Shown here one piece after another: positions 40,044-49,853 of a DNA stretch of 64,000 nt. A program made the translations under genes and the position numbers. This stretch comes from Mycobacterium adipatum (GTDB taxonomy: Bacteria; Actinomycetota; Actinomycetes; Mycobacteriales; Mycobacteriaceae): positions 186,001 through 250,000 of the forward strand of contig NZ_CP015596.1 in assembly GCF_001644575.1 (NCBI RefSeq), written 5' to 3'. Below the pieces are notes generated by a model. That model had not been told where the DNA came from. It searched no databases and saw only the letters and a program-made list of their open reading frames with translations. The number at the start of each line of letters is the position of its first letter. Positions within the stretch are counted from its first letter, which is position 1.

Positions 40044-41396
40044 ATGGCTTCCGACGTGTTCTCCCAAGTCGTCAATTCCGGGCCCGGATCGTTCCTGGCC
40101 AAACAACTCGGCGTCCCGCAGCCCGAAGAGCTGCGCCGCTATCGCCCCGGCCAGCCGCCGCTCGCCGGATCGCTGCTGATCGGGGGTTCGGGCCGGGTGG
40201 TGGAACCGCTGCGCGCCGCCCTCGCCGACGACTATGACGTCGTCTCCGACAACATCGGCGGACGGTGGGCCGACTCGTTCGGCGGGTTGGTGTTCGACGC
40301 CACCGGCATCACCGAACCGGCCGACCTCAAAGAGCTGTACAAGTTCTTCACCCCGGTGCTGCGCAACCTCGGCGCCTCCGGCCGGGTCGTGGTCGTCGGG
40401 ACCGAGCCCTCGGCATCGCTGTCCGCCCACGAGCACATCGTGCAGCGCGCCCTGGAAGGCTTCACCCGGTCGCTGGGCAAGGAACTGCGGCGCGGCGCCA
40501 CCGTATCGCTGGTCTACCTGGCCGCCGACGCCGACGCCGGTGCCTCCGGCCTGGAATCGACGCTGCGCTTCATCCTGTCCGGCAAGTCCGCATACGTCGA
40601 CGGGCAGGTGTTCCGGGTCGGCGCGGCCGCCTCGCAGGCGCCCGCCGACTGGGACAAGCCGCTGGCCGGCAAAGTCGCCGTGGTGACCGGTGCCGCCCGC
40701 GGTATCGGCGCGACCATCGCCGAGGTCTTCGCCCGCGACGGTGCCGCGGTGGTGGCCGTGGACGTACCGCAGGCCGAAGAGGCGCTGAAGGAGACCGCGG
40801 CCAAGGTCGGCGGCACCGCATTGGCACTCGACGTCACCGCCCCCGACGCGGTGGACCAGATCGTCGCGCACCTGGGCGAGCACCATGGCGGCACGGTCGA
40901 CGTGCTGGTCAACAACGCCGGCATCACCCGCGACAAGCTGCTCGCCAACATGGACGAGCCGCGCTGGGATTCGGTGATCGCGGTGAATCTTGTTGCGCCG
41001 CTGACCCTTACCGAAGGCCTGGTGGCCGCCGGCGCCCTGTCCGAAGGCGGCCGGGTGATCGGCCTGTCCTCGATGGCCGGTATCGCGGGCAACCGTGGCC
41101 AGACCAACTACGCCGCGACCAAGGCCGGCATGATCGGCATCGTCGAAGCCCTCGGGCCTACCCTGGCCGAGAAGGGCATCACCATCAATGCCGTCGCCCC
41201 CGGTTTCATCGAGACCAAGATGACCGAGGCCATCCCGCTGGCCACCCGCGAGGTGGGCCGCCGGCTGAACTCGTTGTTCCAGGGCGGACAGCCCGTCGAC
41301 GTCGCCGAGACCATCGCCTACTTCGCCAGCCCGGCGTCGAATGCGGTCACCGGCAACACGATCCGGGTCTGCGGCCAAGCCCTGCTGGGGGCGTGA
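40044..41396 (+). CDS. fabG4: 3-oxoacyl-ACP/CoA reductase FabG4 (high-molecular-weight FabG)
   Basis: 450 residues, near the roughly 454 of M. tuberculosis FabG4. The N-terminal flavodoxin-like domain (about 1-205) is characteristic of high-molecular-weight FabG. The C-terminal short-chain dehydrogenase domain (about 212-450) has [18 protein letters not shown] (NADH-binding TGxxxGIG), [10 protein letters not shown], the Ser in [11 protein letters not shown] and YAATKAG (YxxxK). It reduces 3-ketoacyl thioesters, preferring NADH in the known homologue. The ATG at 40044 is favoured by the leaderless -10. htdX overlaps the stop, so reductase and dehydratase are coupled. Confidence 0.93.
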   Translation: MASDVFSQVVNSGPGSFLAKQLGVPQPEELRRYRPGQPPLAGSLLIGGSGRVVEPLRAALADDYDVVSDNIGGRWADSFGGLVFDATGITEPADLKELYKFFTPVLRNLGASGRVVVVGTEPSASLSAHEHIVQRALEGFTRSLGKELRRGATVSLVYLAADADAGASGLESTLRFILSGKSAYVDGQVFRVGAAASQAPADWDKPLAGKVAVVTGAARGIGATIAEVFARDGAAVVAVDVPQAEEALKETAAKVGGTALALDVTAPDAVDQIVAHLGEHHGGTVDVLVNNAGITRDKLLANMDEPRWDSVIAVNLVAPLTLTEGLVAAGALSEGGRVIGLSSMAGIAGNRGQTNYAATKAGMIGIVEALGPTLAEKGITINAVAPGFIETKMTEAIPLATREVGRRLNSLFQGGQPVDVAETIAYFASPASNAVTGNTIRVCGQALLGA

Positions 41397-42238
41397 TGAG
41401 CCAGCCCAACGGTCTGCTGAACATGGCCCGCGCGGTCGCCGGCGCGCTGCCGTTCGTACCGCGTTCCGGCGGCCTCCCCGACCGCACCGTGCACGTGCCC
41501 GAACTGCGGATCGACCCCGCCAACGTCGCCGCGTACGCCAACGTCACCGGGTTGCGTTTCGACAATGCCGTGCCCCTGACCTACCCGTTCGCGCTCACCT
41601 TCCCGACCATGATGTCGCTGGCCACATCGTTCGATTTCCCCTTCGCGGCAATGGGTTCGGTGCATACCGAGAACCACATCACCGCGCACCGCCCGATCAC
41701 CGTCAGCGATGCGCTGGACGTGGCCGTGCACGCGGAGAACCTGCGCGAGCACCGCAAGGGTCTACTGGTCGACCTGGTCACCAACATCAAGATCGGCAAC
41801 GACCTTGCCTGGGAGCAGACCACCACCTTCCTGCACCAACAGCGCACCAGCCTGTCCGATGCGCCACGGCCGGAGCCACCCAAACAGCCGAAGCTGCCGC
41901 CACCCAACGCGGTACTCACCTTCACCGCCGGCCAGATCCGCTCGTACGCCTCCATCGGCGGTGACCACAACCCCATTCACACCAGTTCGATCGGCGCCAA
42001 GCTGTTCGGCTTCCCGACCGCCATCGCACACGGGATGTTCAGTGCGGCAGCCGTGCTGGCCAATATCGAGGGCCAGCTGCCCGATGCGGTGAAGTACTCG
42101 GTGCGGTTCGGCAAGCCGGTACTGCTGCCGGCGCGCGCCGGGCTGTACACCGACCGCGTCGACGGCGGCTGGGAGTTGGCGCTGCGGCACCTGAAGAAGG
42201 GATATCCGCACCTTACGGCGTCGGTGACCGCGCTCTAA
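41396..42238 (+). CDS. htdX: (R)-3-hydroxyacyl dehydratase HtdX
   Basis: 280 residues, the length recalled for Rv0241c HtdX. It is a double-hotdog MaoC-type hydratase that dehydrates (R)-3-hydroxyacyl thioesters. The first hotdog is degenerate; the second carries the hydratase motif YASIGGDHNPIHTSSIGAK...GFPTAIAHGM with the catalytic Asp/His. The ATG overlaps the last base of the fabG4 TGA, giving tight translational coupling. Together FabG4 and HtdX can carry out two successive steps of a FAS-II-like or reverse beta-oxidation cycle. Confidence 0.92.
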   Translation: MSQPNGLLNMARAVAGALPFVPRSGGLPDRTVHVPELRIDPANVAAYANVTGLRFDNAVPLTYPFALTFPTMMSLATSFDFPFAAMGSVHTENHITAHRPITVSDALDVAVHAENLREHRKGLLVDLVTNIKIGNDLAWEQTTTFLHQQRTSLSDAPRPEPPKQPKLPPPNAVLTFTAGQIRSYASIGGDHNPIHTSSIGAKLFGFPTAIAHGMFSAAAVLANIEGQLPDAVKYSVRFGKPVLLPARAGLYTDRVDGGWELALRHLKKGYPHLTASVTAL

Positions 42239-42241
42239 ACT
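42236..42241 (+). promoter_or_regulatory. Possible leaderless -10 for the methyltransferase gene
   Basis: TAAACT, which includes the htdX stop codon, ends 6 nt before the ATG at 42248. It allows transcription apart from fabG4-htdX. Confidence 0.4.
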
Positions 42242-42247
42242 GCGGGG

Positions 42248-43333
42248 ATGGCCGCCACCCGCGTACCTCCCGCCAGCCTCATCCGCGCCGTGGACCGGGT
42301 CCGCGACGGCCTCGGCCGGTTGCGCCGGCGCAGCGCTCCCGGGCCCGCGGTACTGCTGGAGCTGATCCTCGGAGCGTGGGTGTCCCAGGGCATCACGGTG
42401 GCCGCGGACCTCAAGATCGCCGATGCGCTGGCCGACGGCCCGCTGCGCACAGACGAATTGGCCAAGCGGGTGGGCGCCGACCCGGACGCACTGGCGCGGC
42501 TGATGCGCGCGCTGGTCAGCGCCGGGGTGTTCACGGTGCGCCGCGGTCGGTATGCGCTCAATCCGGTCGCCGATGCGCTACGCACCGATGCGCCGGTGTC
42601 GATCGCGGCGATGGCCCGGTTCGTGGGTTCGCCCCAGCACCGTGAGCACTGGACCCACTTCACCGAGGCGGTCCGCACCGGGCAGTCGGTGATCCCCACC
42701 CTGCGCGGCATGCCGGCGTTCGAATACCTGCACAGCGAGCCGCCATTGGGTGCGGTCTTCAACGACGCGATGACCAGCATGTCGGAATTCGCCATCGACC
42801 CGGTGGTCGCCGCCTACGACTTCACCGGGTACGCGACGATCGCCGATGTCGGCGGCGGTCACGGCCGGTTGCTGGCGGCGATCCTCAACGCCGCCCCCGC
42901 CGCCCGCGGTGTGCTCTACGACCTGCCGGAGGTCGTGGAGGGTGCACCGGCGGTGTTGGCCCGTTTCGGTGTCACCGAACGGGTGGCGGTGGAGTCGGGA
43001 TCGTTTTTCGACGCGGTGCCGGCGGGCGCCGACATGTACGTGATGAAGAACGTCATCCACGACTGGGCCGACGCCGAGTCCGTCGCGATCCTCACCAGCG
43101 TGCGGGCGGCCGCTCGACCGGGCGCCAAGCTGTTGCTGCTGGAGGCGGTGATCCCCGAACACCACCGCGAGTTCCTGCCCAAGTGGCTGGACATGGAGAT
43201 GCTGGTGTCGGCCGGTGGGCGCGAACGCACCGAGGCCGAATACCGAGCGCTATATCAGCGGGCCGGGTTCCGGCTGGACCGGGTGGTGCCGACCGTGACA
43301 CCGTTCAGCCTGATCGAGGGCGTGGCGGTCTAG
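42248..43333 (+). CDS. O-methyltransferase family 2 protein
   Basis: 361 residues with the plant-type O-methyltransferase layout: an N-terminal winged-helix dimerisation domain (about 35-120, GAWVSQGITVAADLKIADAL) and a C-terminal SAM-binding Rossmann domain with IADVGGGHGRLLAAIL (motif I), the VMKNVIHDW catalytic His region and LLLLEAVIPE. It should methylate a hydroxyl on a small aromatic or polyketide substrate; which one is not visible. The SAM motif and catalytic His are intact. It follows htdX by 9 nt and converges on the TetR gene with 12 nt between stops. Confidence 0.83.
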   Translation: MAATRVPPASLIRAVDRVRDGLGRLRRRSAPGPAVLLELILGAWVSQGITVAADLKIADALADGPLRTDELAKRVGADPDALARLMRALVSAGVFTVRRGRYALNPVADALRTDAPVSIAAMARFVGSPQHREHWTHFTEAVRTGQSVIPTLRGMPAFEYLHSEPPLGAVFNDAMTSMSEFAIDPVVAAYDFTGYATIADVGGGHGRLLAAILNAAPAARGVLYDLPEVVEGAPAVLARFGVTERVAVESGSFFDAVPAGADMYVMKNVIHDWADAESVAILTSVRAAARPGAKLLLLEAVIPEHHREFLPKWLDMEMLVSAGGRERTEAEYRALYQRAGFRLDRVVPTVTPFSLIEGVAV

Positions 43334-43345
43334 CGGCTCGGCGGT

Positions 43346-43948
43346 TCACACCTTGTCACTGGGCTTGCCCTTCAGGCCGCGCCAGAACAGGTTGATCATC
43401 AGTTCGGTGGCATCTTGGACGTCGGCGTCACCGGTGCTGACCCGGTCGGCGATGGCCTCACCGGCACCCACCAACGCGACGGCCATCATATTGAAATCGG
43501 CGTCCGGTTCCGGGTTTCGGGTACCGGACTGCAACAGCCTGCCGACCAGTTCGATGATCCGCTCGCGACCTTCGCGCACGGTGTGCGCGAAGGCCTGCGA
43601 GCTGGTGGCCTGGCTGTACAGCACGATCCACGATGCACGGTTGCTGTCGATATAGCCGAGGAACGCCCCCACGGCGTTGGTCAGCATGTCCTTTGGACTC
43701 TGGGTGAAGTCGATCCGGCCGCGCACCTCGTCGACGAACCGGTTCAGCTCACGGTCCAGGCAGGCGCCGAACAGGTCTTCCTTGGAACCGTAGTAGAGGT
43801 AGAGCATCGGTTTGGAGATCTGCGCCTCGGCGGCGATCGCATCCATCGACGTCTCGTGATAGCCGTTGATGGAGAACATCTGCACGGCGGCGTCGAGCAT
43901 CTGCTGCTCGCGCACCGCGCGCGGCAACCGCTTGGTTCCACCGGCCAT
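43346..43948 (-). CDS. TetR-family transcriptional regulator (Rv0238-like)
   Basis: 200 residues with an N-terminal TetR helix-turn-helix (MLDAAVQMFSINGYHETSMDAIAAEAQISKPMLYLYYGSKEDLF, about 16-60) and a helical ligand-binding domain. The ATG at 43948 is supported by a leaderless -10. Gene order fits M. tuberculosis Rv0238, next to lpqI. It is one candidate reader of the TTACT-N4-RGTAA sites at fadE5 and fadA2-fabG4, but its own promoter shows no copy, so this is only a suggestion. Confidence 0.88.
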   Translation of the reverse strand: MAGGTKRLPRAVREQQMLDAAVQMFSINGYHETSMDAIAAEAQISKPMLYLYYGSKEDLFGACLDRELNRFVDEVRGRIDFTQSPKDMLTNAVGAFLGYIDSNRASWIVLYSQATSSQAFAHTVREGRERIIELVGRLLQSGTRNPEPDADFNMMAVALVGAGEAIADRVSTGDADVQDATELMINLFWRGLKGKPSDKV

Positions 43949-43954
43949 CGGCAC

Positions 43955-43960
43955 AGAGTA
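43955..43960 (-). promoter_or_regulatory. Leaderless -10 for the TetR gene
   Basis: Minus-strand TACTCT (TANNNT) ends 6 nt before the ATG at 43948, inside the 19-nt gap to lpqI. Confidence 0.5.
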
Positions 43961-43967
43961 CGGGTGA

Positions 43968-45128
43968 TCAGCGACCGCAGTTGGGATTAGGCCCCTTCGA
44001 GGCCGCCACCCGCTGCACCGACGCGTCCACCGCGCCCTGGGACAGCTCTCCGGACGCAACCGCCTGCTCGAGGCGGTCCAGCACGGCGGGCACCTCGGCG
44101 GTGGTGATCCACAGCGCGATATCGGCGCCGGCTTGCAAGGATTTCAGCACCGCCGCCGCCACTCCGTACTGCTGGTTGATGGCGGCCATGCTGGACAGAT
44201 CGTCGGTGTACACCACACCGCCGAAGCCGAACTCGGTGCGCAACAGGTTGTAGGCGGCGGGACTCAGGCTGGCCTGCTCACCGCCGGTCAGCCCCGGAAC
44301 GGCCATATGACCCACCATGACCGCCACCGGCGGCTGGTTGACCAATGTGCGGTAAGGCACCAGATCGCTGGTCTGCAGTTCGGCCAGCGGCGGGGTCGAC
44401 ACGGCGCCGGTATGGGAATCACCCGCTGCGCGACCGTGACCGGGGAAATGCTTGAGCACCGGCAGTACCCCGGCGTCGCGCAGGCCGCGGGCGTAGGCGC
44501 CGGCGTACTCGGTCACCGTCTGCGGATCGTCACCGAACGAGCGGTCCCCGATCGCGGCGCTTTCCTGCGTCAGGTCGACGACGGGGGCGAAGTCCACGGT
44601 GATACCGAGGCCACGCATGGCCCGGCCACGCTGCAACGCGATCCCGTAGACCTCGTCGGGGGTCTTGGTCTCGGCCAGCTCCCGTGCCGAAGGCTGGCTG
44701 CCGATCACACCCGCGAGCCGGGACACCCGGCCACCCTCCTCGTCGACGCTGACCGCCAGCGACAGCGGGCCCGACTGCGCCGCGATATCGGCCAGCGGTG
44801 CACCCAGCATCGACTTGTCGGTCCAGCTGCCGATCATGATGCCGCCGACATGCTGATCGGCGACCACCGCGCGCGCGTCGGCCGCGTCGGAGACCCCGAC
44901 CATCAGCAGCTGCGCGAGCTTGTCCCGGGTCGACATCGTGGCGATATCGCAGGACCGGGGCGCCGGGGCGGCCGGCAGCGGATGGTCGAAGGACGCGTTC
45001 GTCGGAACGGCCGGGCCGCTGCTCACCGGAGCCGGTGGGGCGGCCGCTTCCTGCGGCCCGGCCGGCGAGCAGGCCAGCAGGAGACCGGACAGCGCGGTCA
45101 GGGCACCGAGTGCGCGCGATATCGACAT
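43968..45128 (-). CDS. lpqI: Lipoprotein beta-N-acetylglucosaminidase LpqI (GH3)
   Basis: 386 residues. The N terminus is a lipoprotein signal ending in LSGLLLACS (lipobox, Cys20), followed by a Pro/Ala-rich spacer and a glycoside hydrolase family 3 domain. Seen are SVDEEGGRVSRL, VDFAPVVDL, KHFPGHG (with the NagZ-type acid/base region) and VVYTDDLSS with the nucleophile Asp. LpqI is the mycobacterial NagZ-like enzyme that removes GlcNAc from muropeptides during cell-wall recycling, placed outside the membrane. Its size matches Rv0237. Confidence 0.92.
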   Translation of the reverse strand: MSISRALGALTALSGLLLACSPAGPQEAAAPPAPVSSGPAVPTNASFDHPLPAAPAPRSCDIATMSTRDKLAQLLMVGVSDAADARAVVADQHVGGIMIGSWTDKSMLGAPLADIAAQSGPLSLAVSVDEEGGRVSRLAGVIGSQPSARELAETKTPDEVYGIALQRGRAMRGLGITVDFAPVVDLTQESAAIGDRSFGDDPQTVTEYAGAYARGLRDAGVLPVLKHFPGHGRAAGDSHTGAVSTPPLAELQTSDLVPYRTLVNQPPVAVMVGHMAVPGLTGGEQASLSPAAYNLLRTEFGFGGVVYTDDLSSMAAINQQYGVAAAVLKSLQAGADIALWITTAEVPAVLDRLEQAVASGELSQGAVDASVQRVAASKGPNPNCGR

Positions 45129-45168
45129 GGGTCTCGAGACTAGCGGTCCGCGTCCGTCGGGCAGCCGC

Positions 45169-45462
45169 TCACCAGGTCTGCAGATCGCAGGGAACCCCGC
45201 GCGAGCACAGCCAGCTGCGCTCGCCGACGGCCATGATCTCCTCCACCGCGGCGCACAGCGCGTCGAGCACATCGGCGTGCGGGCCGACCCCGAGCGCGGC
45301 CCGCACCGCGGGCAGGACCTCCGGTCGGACCGTGACGAGATACTCGTATCCGCCCAGGTGGGCGCGATCGTACCCGGAGAACACCAGCGCACCCGTGCGC
45401 TCGTGACGCACCCGCACCGTGCACGTCGCCGAGCGCCAGAACTCCCGCTCCGCTGCACTCAC
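45169..45462 (-). CDS. Conserved hypothetical protein (97 aa)
   Basis: 97 residues from the GTG at 45462, with GGGG in the upstream leader; an ATG at 45495 would overlap the divergent start. The product is a small soluble protein (AEREFWRSATCTVRVRHERTG, GGYEYLVTVRPEVLPAVRAALG, SWLCSRGVPCDLQTW) with three cysteines, two of them near the C terminus, and no signal peptide. I do not recognise a family. It is followed by lpqI after 40 nt and may share its transcript. Confidence 0.65.
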   Translation of the reverse strand: MSAAEREFWRSATCTVRVRHERTGALVFSGYDRAHLGGYEYLVTVRPEVLPAVRAALGVGPHADVLDALCAAVEEIMAVGERSWLCSRGVPCDLQTW

Positions 45463-45480
45463 CGCCCCATTCTGACGTGC

Positions 45481-45486
45481 TAGGTT
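45481..45486 (+). promoter_or_regulatory. Leaderless -10 for the DUF2613-aftD operon
   Basis: TAGGTT (TANNNT) ends 7 nt before the ATG at 45494. Confidence 0.55.
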
Positions 45487-45493
45487 GGCGGGC

Positions 45494-45667
45494 ATGGAAC
45501 GGTTCGTCGTGCCCGCAGCGGCCAGCATCGTGGTCGGACTGCTGCTGGGCGCAGCGGCGATCTTCGGCGTGACGCTGATGGTTCAGCAGGACACCAAGCC
45601 ACCGGTGCAGTCGGGCGACCCCGCGTCCTCGGTGCTCAACCGCGTTGAATACGGCGACCGGGCCTGA
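45494..45667 (+). CDS. Small membrane/secreted protein (Rv0236A-like, DUF2613)
   Basis: 57 residues, the length recalled for Rv0236A. A single hydrophobic span (VVPAAASIVVGLLLGAAAIFGVTLMV) is followed by a short polar tail with QQDTKPPVQ and a C-terminal EYGDRA. It is a conserved companion of aftD in mycobacteria. The function is unknown; the linkage suggests a helper subunit or anchor of the arabinosyltransferase. The leaderless ATG at 45494 is well supported. It overlaps the aftD start by 23 nt. Confidence 0.8.
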   Translation: MERFVVPAAASIVVGLLLGAAAIFGVTLMVQQDTKPPVQSGDPASSVLNRVEYGDRA

Positions 45668-48600
45668 CCCGGGCGCGCAGTCGGCCGAAGGAACACTCTC
45701 ACGGCGTTGGCTGTGGCTGGTCGGGTCCGCCGCCCTGATCCTGGCGTTCCTCCAGTCCCCCGGCCTCATCTCGCCGGACACCAAGCTCGATCTCACGGCG
45801 AACCCGTTGCGCTTCCTTGCGCGCGCCGCCGACCTGTGGAACAGCGATCTGCCCTTCGGCCAGGCACAGAACCAGGCCTACGGCTATCTGTTCCCGCACG
45901 GAGCGTTCTTCCTGGTTGGTGACGCGCTGGGCCTGCCCGGATGGGTGACCCAACGGTTGTGGTGGGCGCTGTTGCTCACCGTCGGGTTCTGGGGTCTGTT
46001 GCGGGTGGCTGAAGCGCTCGGTATCGGAAACACCAGCGCACGGGTCATCGCCGCCACCGCGTTCGCGCTGTCCCCGCGGGTACTGACCACGCTGGGCGCC
46101 ATCTCCTCGGAAACCCTGCCGATGATGCTCGCGCCGTGGGTGCTGCTGCCGGTCATCCGCGCGATGCGCGGCGACGACCGGATCCGCCTGCTGGCCGCCC
46201 GCTCGGCGGTTGCCGTCGCCCTGATGGGTGCGGTCAACGCCGTCGCCACCCTGACCGGCTGCCTGGCCGCGATCATCTGGTGGGCCGCCCACCGCCCCAA
46301 CAAACAGTGGTGGCGCTTCACCGGCTGGTGGGCGCTGTGTACGGCGCTGGCCATCGCGTGGTGGTCGGTGGCCCTGATCATGTTGGGCCGCATCAGCCCT
46401 CCTTTCCTGGACTTCATCGAGTCCTCCGGCGTCACCACCCGATGGCTGTCGCTGACCGAGGTGCTGCGCGGCGCGGGCGCCTGGACGCCGTACGTCGCGC
46501 CGACCGCCACCGCCGGGTCGACACTGGTCACCAGTTCCGTTGCGGTGCTGGCCACCACACTGGTCGCGGCGGCCGGACTGGCCGGGCTGGCCATGCGCTC
46601 CATGCCGTTCCGGGGCCGGCTCATCCTGATCCTCTTCGTCGGCCTGACACTGCTGGCCGTCGGCTACTCGGGCGGGCTGGGTTCCCCGTTCGCCACCGGT
46701 GTGCAGTCGTTCCTCGATGCCGACGGCACCCCGCTGCGCAATGTGCACAAGCTTGAGCCGCTGATCCGGCTGCCGCTGGCACTGGGGTTGGCACACCTCC
46801 TGAGCCGGATACCGTTACCCGGCAGCGTCTCCCGACCAACCTGGGTGGGTGCCCTCGCGCACCCCGAACGTGACAAGCGGGTCGCCGTCGGTCTCGTCAT
46901 CCTGACCGCGCTGGCCGCGGGCACCTCGCTGGCCTGGACCGGGCGGCTGACACCGCCGGGCAGTTTCGCGGCGATCCCCGGGTATTGGCACGAGACGGCG
47001 GCGTGGCTCGATGCACACAACACCGACCGTGGCCGGGTGCTCGTCGCGCCGGGAGCCCCGTTCGCGACCCAGGTCTGGGGTAACAGTCACGACGAGCCAC
47101 TGCAGGTGCTGGGCGGCAGCCCGTGGGGGGTGCGCGACTCGATTCCGTTGACCCCACCGGAAACCATCCGCGCCCTCGACGCCGTGCAACGGCTTTTCGC
47201 AGCCGGTCAACCCTCGGCGGGCTTGGCCGATACGCTTGCTCAGCAAGGCATTTCGTTTGTCGTGGTACGCAATGACCTGGACCCGGACACCTCCCGGTCG
47301 GCACGACCCATCCTGGTACACCGCGCCATCGACGGGTCGCCTGGCCTGACCAGGGTCGCGGAGTTCGGCGATTCCATCGGGCCGGGAACCCTGGACGGGT
47401 TCGTCACCGACAGCGGTCTGCGCCCGCGGTATCCGGCGGTCCAGATCTACCGGGTCGACAACGCCCAGCCGGGGCCGTACCTGACCGATCTCGCCGCGAT
47501 GGCCCGCGTGGACGGCGGCCCGGAAGCCTTGCTGCGCCTTGATGAACGACGTCGGCTCACCGGCCGCGAACCGCTCGGACCGATGCTGCTGACCGCCGAT
47601 GCGCAACGCGCCGGTGTCGACGCCCCGCTGGTGACGATCACCGACACCCCGCTGGCCCGGGAGACCGACTACGGGCGCGTGGACAACCACTCCTCGGCGG
47701 TGCGCACCCCCGACGAACGTCGGCAGACGTTCAACCGGGTGATGGACTACCCCGCCGGCACCGACCCGCTCTACGCACGGTGGACGGGCGGCAAGATCAG
47801 TGTGTCCAGCTCGGCGTCGGATTCGACTGCGCTACCCAATGTCTCGCCGTCCTCCGGGCCGGCGGCCGCCATCGATGCCGATTCGTCGACCAGCTGGGTG
47901 TCCAATTCGCTGCAGACCGCCGTGGGCCAGTGGATGCAGGTCGACTTCGATCATCCGGTGACCAATGCCGCGGTCACCATCACACCGAGTGCCACCGCCG
48001 TCGGGGCGCAGGTGCGCCGTATCGAGGTGTCGACGGTGAACGGAACCACCACCCTGCGTTTCGACGAGCCCGGCAAACCGCTGTCCGCGGCGCTGCCGTT
48101 CGGCGAGACACCGTGGATGCGGGTCACCGCCGTGGGCACCGACGACGGCTCACCGGGGGTGCAGTTCGGCATCACCGACCTGTCCGTGACCCAGTACGAC
48201 GCATCGGGTTTCGCCCACCCGGTCACGCTGCGGCGCACCGTGGACGTGCCCGGCCCGCCGGCGGGATCCGTGGTCGCGCAATGGGATCTCGGCTCCGAGC
48301 TGCTGGGCCGCCCGGGGTGCGCGGACGCCCCCGACGGTATCCGCTGCGCGGCCACCATGGCGCTGGCCCCGGAAGAGGCCGTGAACATGAGCCGTACGCT
48401 CACCGTGCCGGAGACCACCACCGTGACGCCGACGGTGTGGGTGCGGGCCCGGCAGGGGCCGCGGCTGGCCGATCTGATCAGCACACCCGCGACGGTGCGT
48501 TCGGTGGGCGATTCCGATCTGATCGATGTGCTCGGCTCGGCGTACGCCGCCACCGACGGCGACGTACGTACCGCGTGGACGGCGCCGCAAAGCGACGTGC

Positions 48601-49853
48601 AGTTCAAGAAGCCGCCGACCCTGACGGTGAAACTCCCGGCACCGACCGAGGTCGCCGGAGTGACGCTGACACCGAGTTCCACCGTGCTGCCCGCGCATCC
48701 GACGATGGTCGCGGTCGACCTCGGTGCCGGACCGCAGGTCCGCAGGATGAACGGCGACGGCCCGCAGACGCTCGATCTGTTCCCGACCGTGACCGATACG
48801 GTGCAATTGTCGATCCTGGACTGGACGGACGTGATCGACCGCACCGCACTGGGTTTCGATCAACTCAAGCCCACCGGTCTGGCCGAGGTGACCGTGCTCG
48901 ACGGCGCGGCCAACCCGATCGCGGCTGCCCGCCCGAGTGACCGTGACCGACCCGTCACGCTGCCCTGCGGGCGGGGACCGATCATCGGGGTGGCCGGGCA
49001 GTTCATCCAGACCTCGGTCACCACCACCGTCGGTGCGCTGCTGGACAACGAGCCGATCGCCGCGAAGCCCTGCCTGCCGGAACCCATCACGTTGCCGGCG
49101 GGCCAGCAGGAACTGTTGGTCAGCCCGGGTGAGGCCTTCGTGGTCGACGGTGTGCAGCTGGCCGCTGCCCGTGCCGCAGAACTGCGGCCCGCACCGGTGG
49201 TACCGGCGGACATCGGTCAATGGAGCTCGGACCGCCGCGAGGTGCGGGTGGAGTCGGTGGACCACGACCGGGTCATCGTGGTCCCCGAGAGCCGCAACCC
49301 CGGCTGGGTCGCCCACACCGCGGACGGCACCGGACTGCGGGCGATCACCGTCAACGGCTGGCAGCAGGGCTGGGTGGTCCCCGCGGGCACCGGCGGCATG
49401 GTGAGCCTGACGTTCCCGTCGAACCTGACCTACCGGATCGGGCTGTTCGGGGGGCTGGCCCTGCTGCCGCTACTGGCTTTGCTTGCGCTGCTACCGATCC
49501 GGCGGAAGGTCATCGGAGAGCCGGTACGTCCCTGGGCCCCGTCACCGTGGCTCACCGGCGCGGCGGCGCTGGGTGCGGGCGCACTGATCAGCGGTCTCGT
49601 CGGTCTGTTGGTGGTGGCGGGGGCGATCGGCGCCCGGCATCTGTCGGCGGGCTGGGGCCTCTCGGAGAAACTCACCATCGGGTTCACCGCAGGTGGGCTG
49701 ATCGCCGCCGGAGCCGTGCTGTCCCGCGAACCGTGGCGTTCGGTCGACGGCTACGTCGGCCACTCGGCCGGCGTGCAGTTCCTCGCCCTGCTCTCGGTGG
49801 CCATGCTGGCCGCCAGCACGGTGGTTACAGATCGAGTACGAGACGCGAAGTGA
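45645..49853 (+). CDS. aftD: Arabinofuranosyltransferase AftD
   Basis: 1402 residues, as in M. tuberculosis Rv0236c. It is a GT-C glycosyltransferase with multiple N-terminal membrane spans (to about 430) and the family N-terminal segment SPDTKLDLTANPLRFLARA. A long extracytoplasmic part follows with two discoidin-like carbohydrate-binding segments (AIDADSSTSWVSNSLQTAVG near 740 and YAATDGDVRTAW near 965), then C-terminal spans (about 1275-1400). It adds arabinofuranose from decaprenyl-phosphoryl-arabinose to arabinogalactan and lipoarabinomannan. No ATG or GTG fits the N terminus; TTG 45645, inside the preceding gene, is the only plausible start. The 3' end overlaps the convergent oxidoreductase by 29 nt. 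Confidence 0.93.
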   Translation: MNTATGPDPGAQSAEGTLSRRWLWLVGSAALILAFLQSPGLISPDTKLDLTANPLRFLARAADLWNSDLPFGQAQNQAYGYLFPHGAFFLVGDALGLPGWVTQRLWWALLLTVGFWGLLRVAEALGIGNTSARVIAATAFALSPRVLTTLGAISSETLPMMLAPWVLLPVIRAMRGDDRIRLLAARSAVAVALMGAVNAVATLTGCLAAIIWWAAHRPNKQWWRFTGWWALCTALAIAWWSVALIMLGRISPPFLDFIESSGVTTRWLSLTEVLRGAGAWTPYVAPTATAGSTLVTSSVAVLATTLVAAAGLAGLAMRSMPFRGRLILILFVGLTLLAVGYSGGLGSPFATGVQSFLDADGTPLRNVHKLEPLIRLPLALGLAHLLSRIPLPGSVSRPTWVGALAHPERDKRVAVGLVILTALAAGTSLAWTGRLTPPGSFAAIPGYWHETAAWLDAHNTDRGRVLVAPGAPFATQVWGNSHDEPLQVLGGSPWGVRDSIPLTPPETIRALDAVQRLFAAGQPSAGLADTLAQQGISFVVVRNDLDPDTSRSARPILVHRAIDGSPGLTRVAEFGDSIGPGTLDGFVTDSGLRPRYPAVQIYRVDNAQPGPYLTDLAAMARVDGGPEALLRLDERRRLTGREPLGPMLLTADAQRAGVDAPLVTITDTPLARETDYGRVDNHSSAVRTPDERRQTFNRVMDYPAGTDPLYARWTGGKISVSSSASDSTALPNVSPSSGPAAAIDADSSTSWVSNSLQTAVGQWMQVDFDHPVTNAAVTITPSATAVGAQVRRIEVSTVNGTTTLRFDEPGKPLSAALPFGETPWMRVTAVGTDDGSPGVQFGITDLSVTQYDASGFAHPVTLRRTVDVPGPPAGSVVAQWDLGSELLGRPGCADAPDGIRCAATMALAPEEAVNMSRTLTVPETTTVTPTVWVRARQGPRLADLISTPATVRSVGDSDLIDVLGSAYAATDGDVRTAWTAPQSDVQFKKPPTLTVKLPAPTEVAGVTLTPSSTVLPAHPTMVAVDLGAGPQVRRMNGDGPQTLDLFPTVTDTVQLSILDWTDVIDRTALGFDQLKPTGLAEVTVLDGAANPIAAARPSDRDRPVTLPCGRGPIIGVAGQFIQTSVTTTVGALLDNEPIAAKPCLPEPITLPAGQQELLVSPGEAFVVDGVQLAAARAAELRPAPVVPADIGQWSSDRREVRVESVDHDRVIVVPESRNPGWVAHTADGTGLRAITVNGWQQGWVVPAGTGGMVSLTFPSNLTYRIGLFGGLALLPLLALLALLPIRRKVIGEPVRPWAPSPWLTGAAALGAGALISGLVGLLVVAGAIGARHLSAGWGLSEKLTIGFTAGGLIAAGAVLSREPWRSVDGYVGHSAGVQFLALLSVAMLAASTVVTDRVRDAK

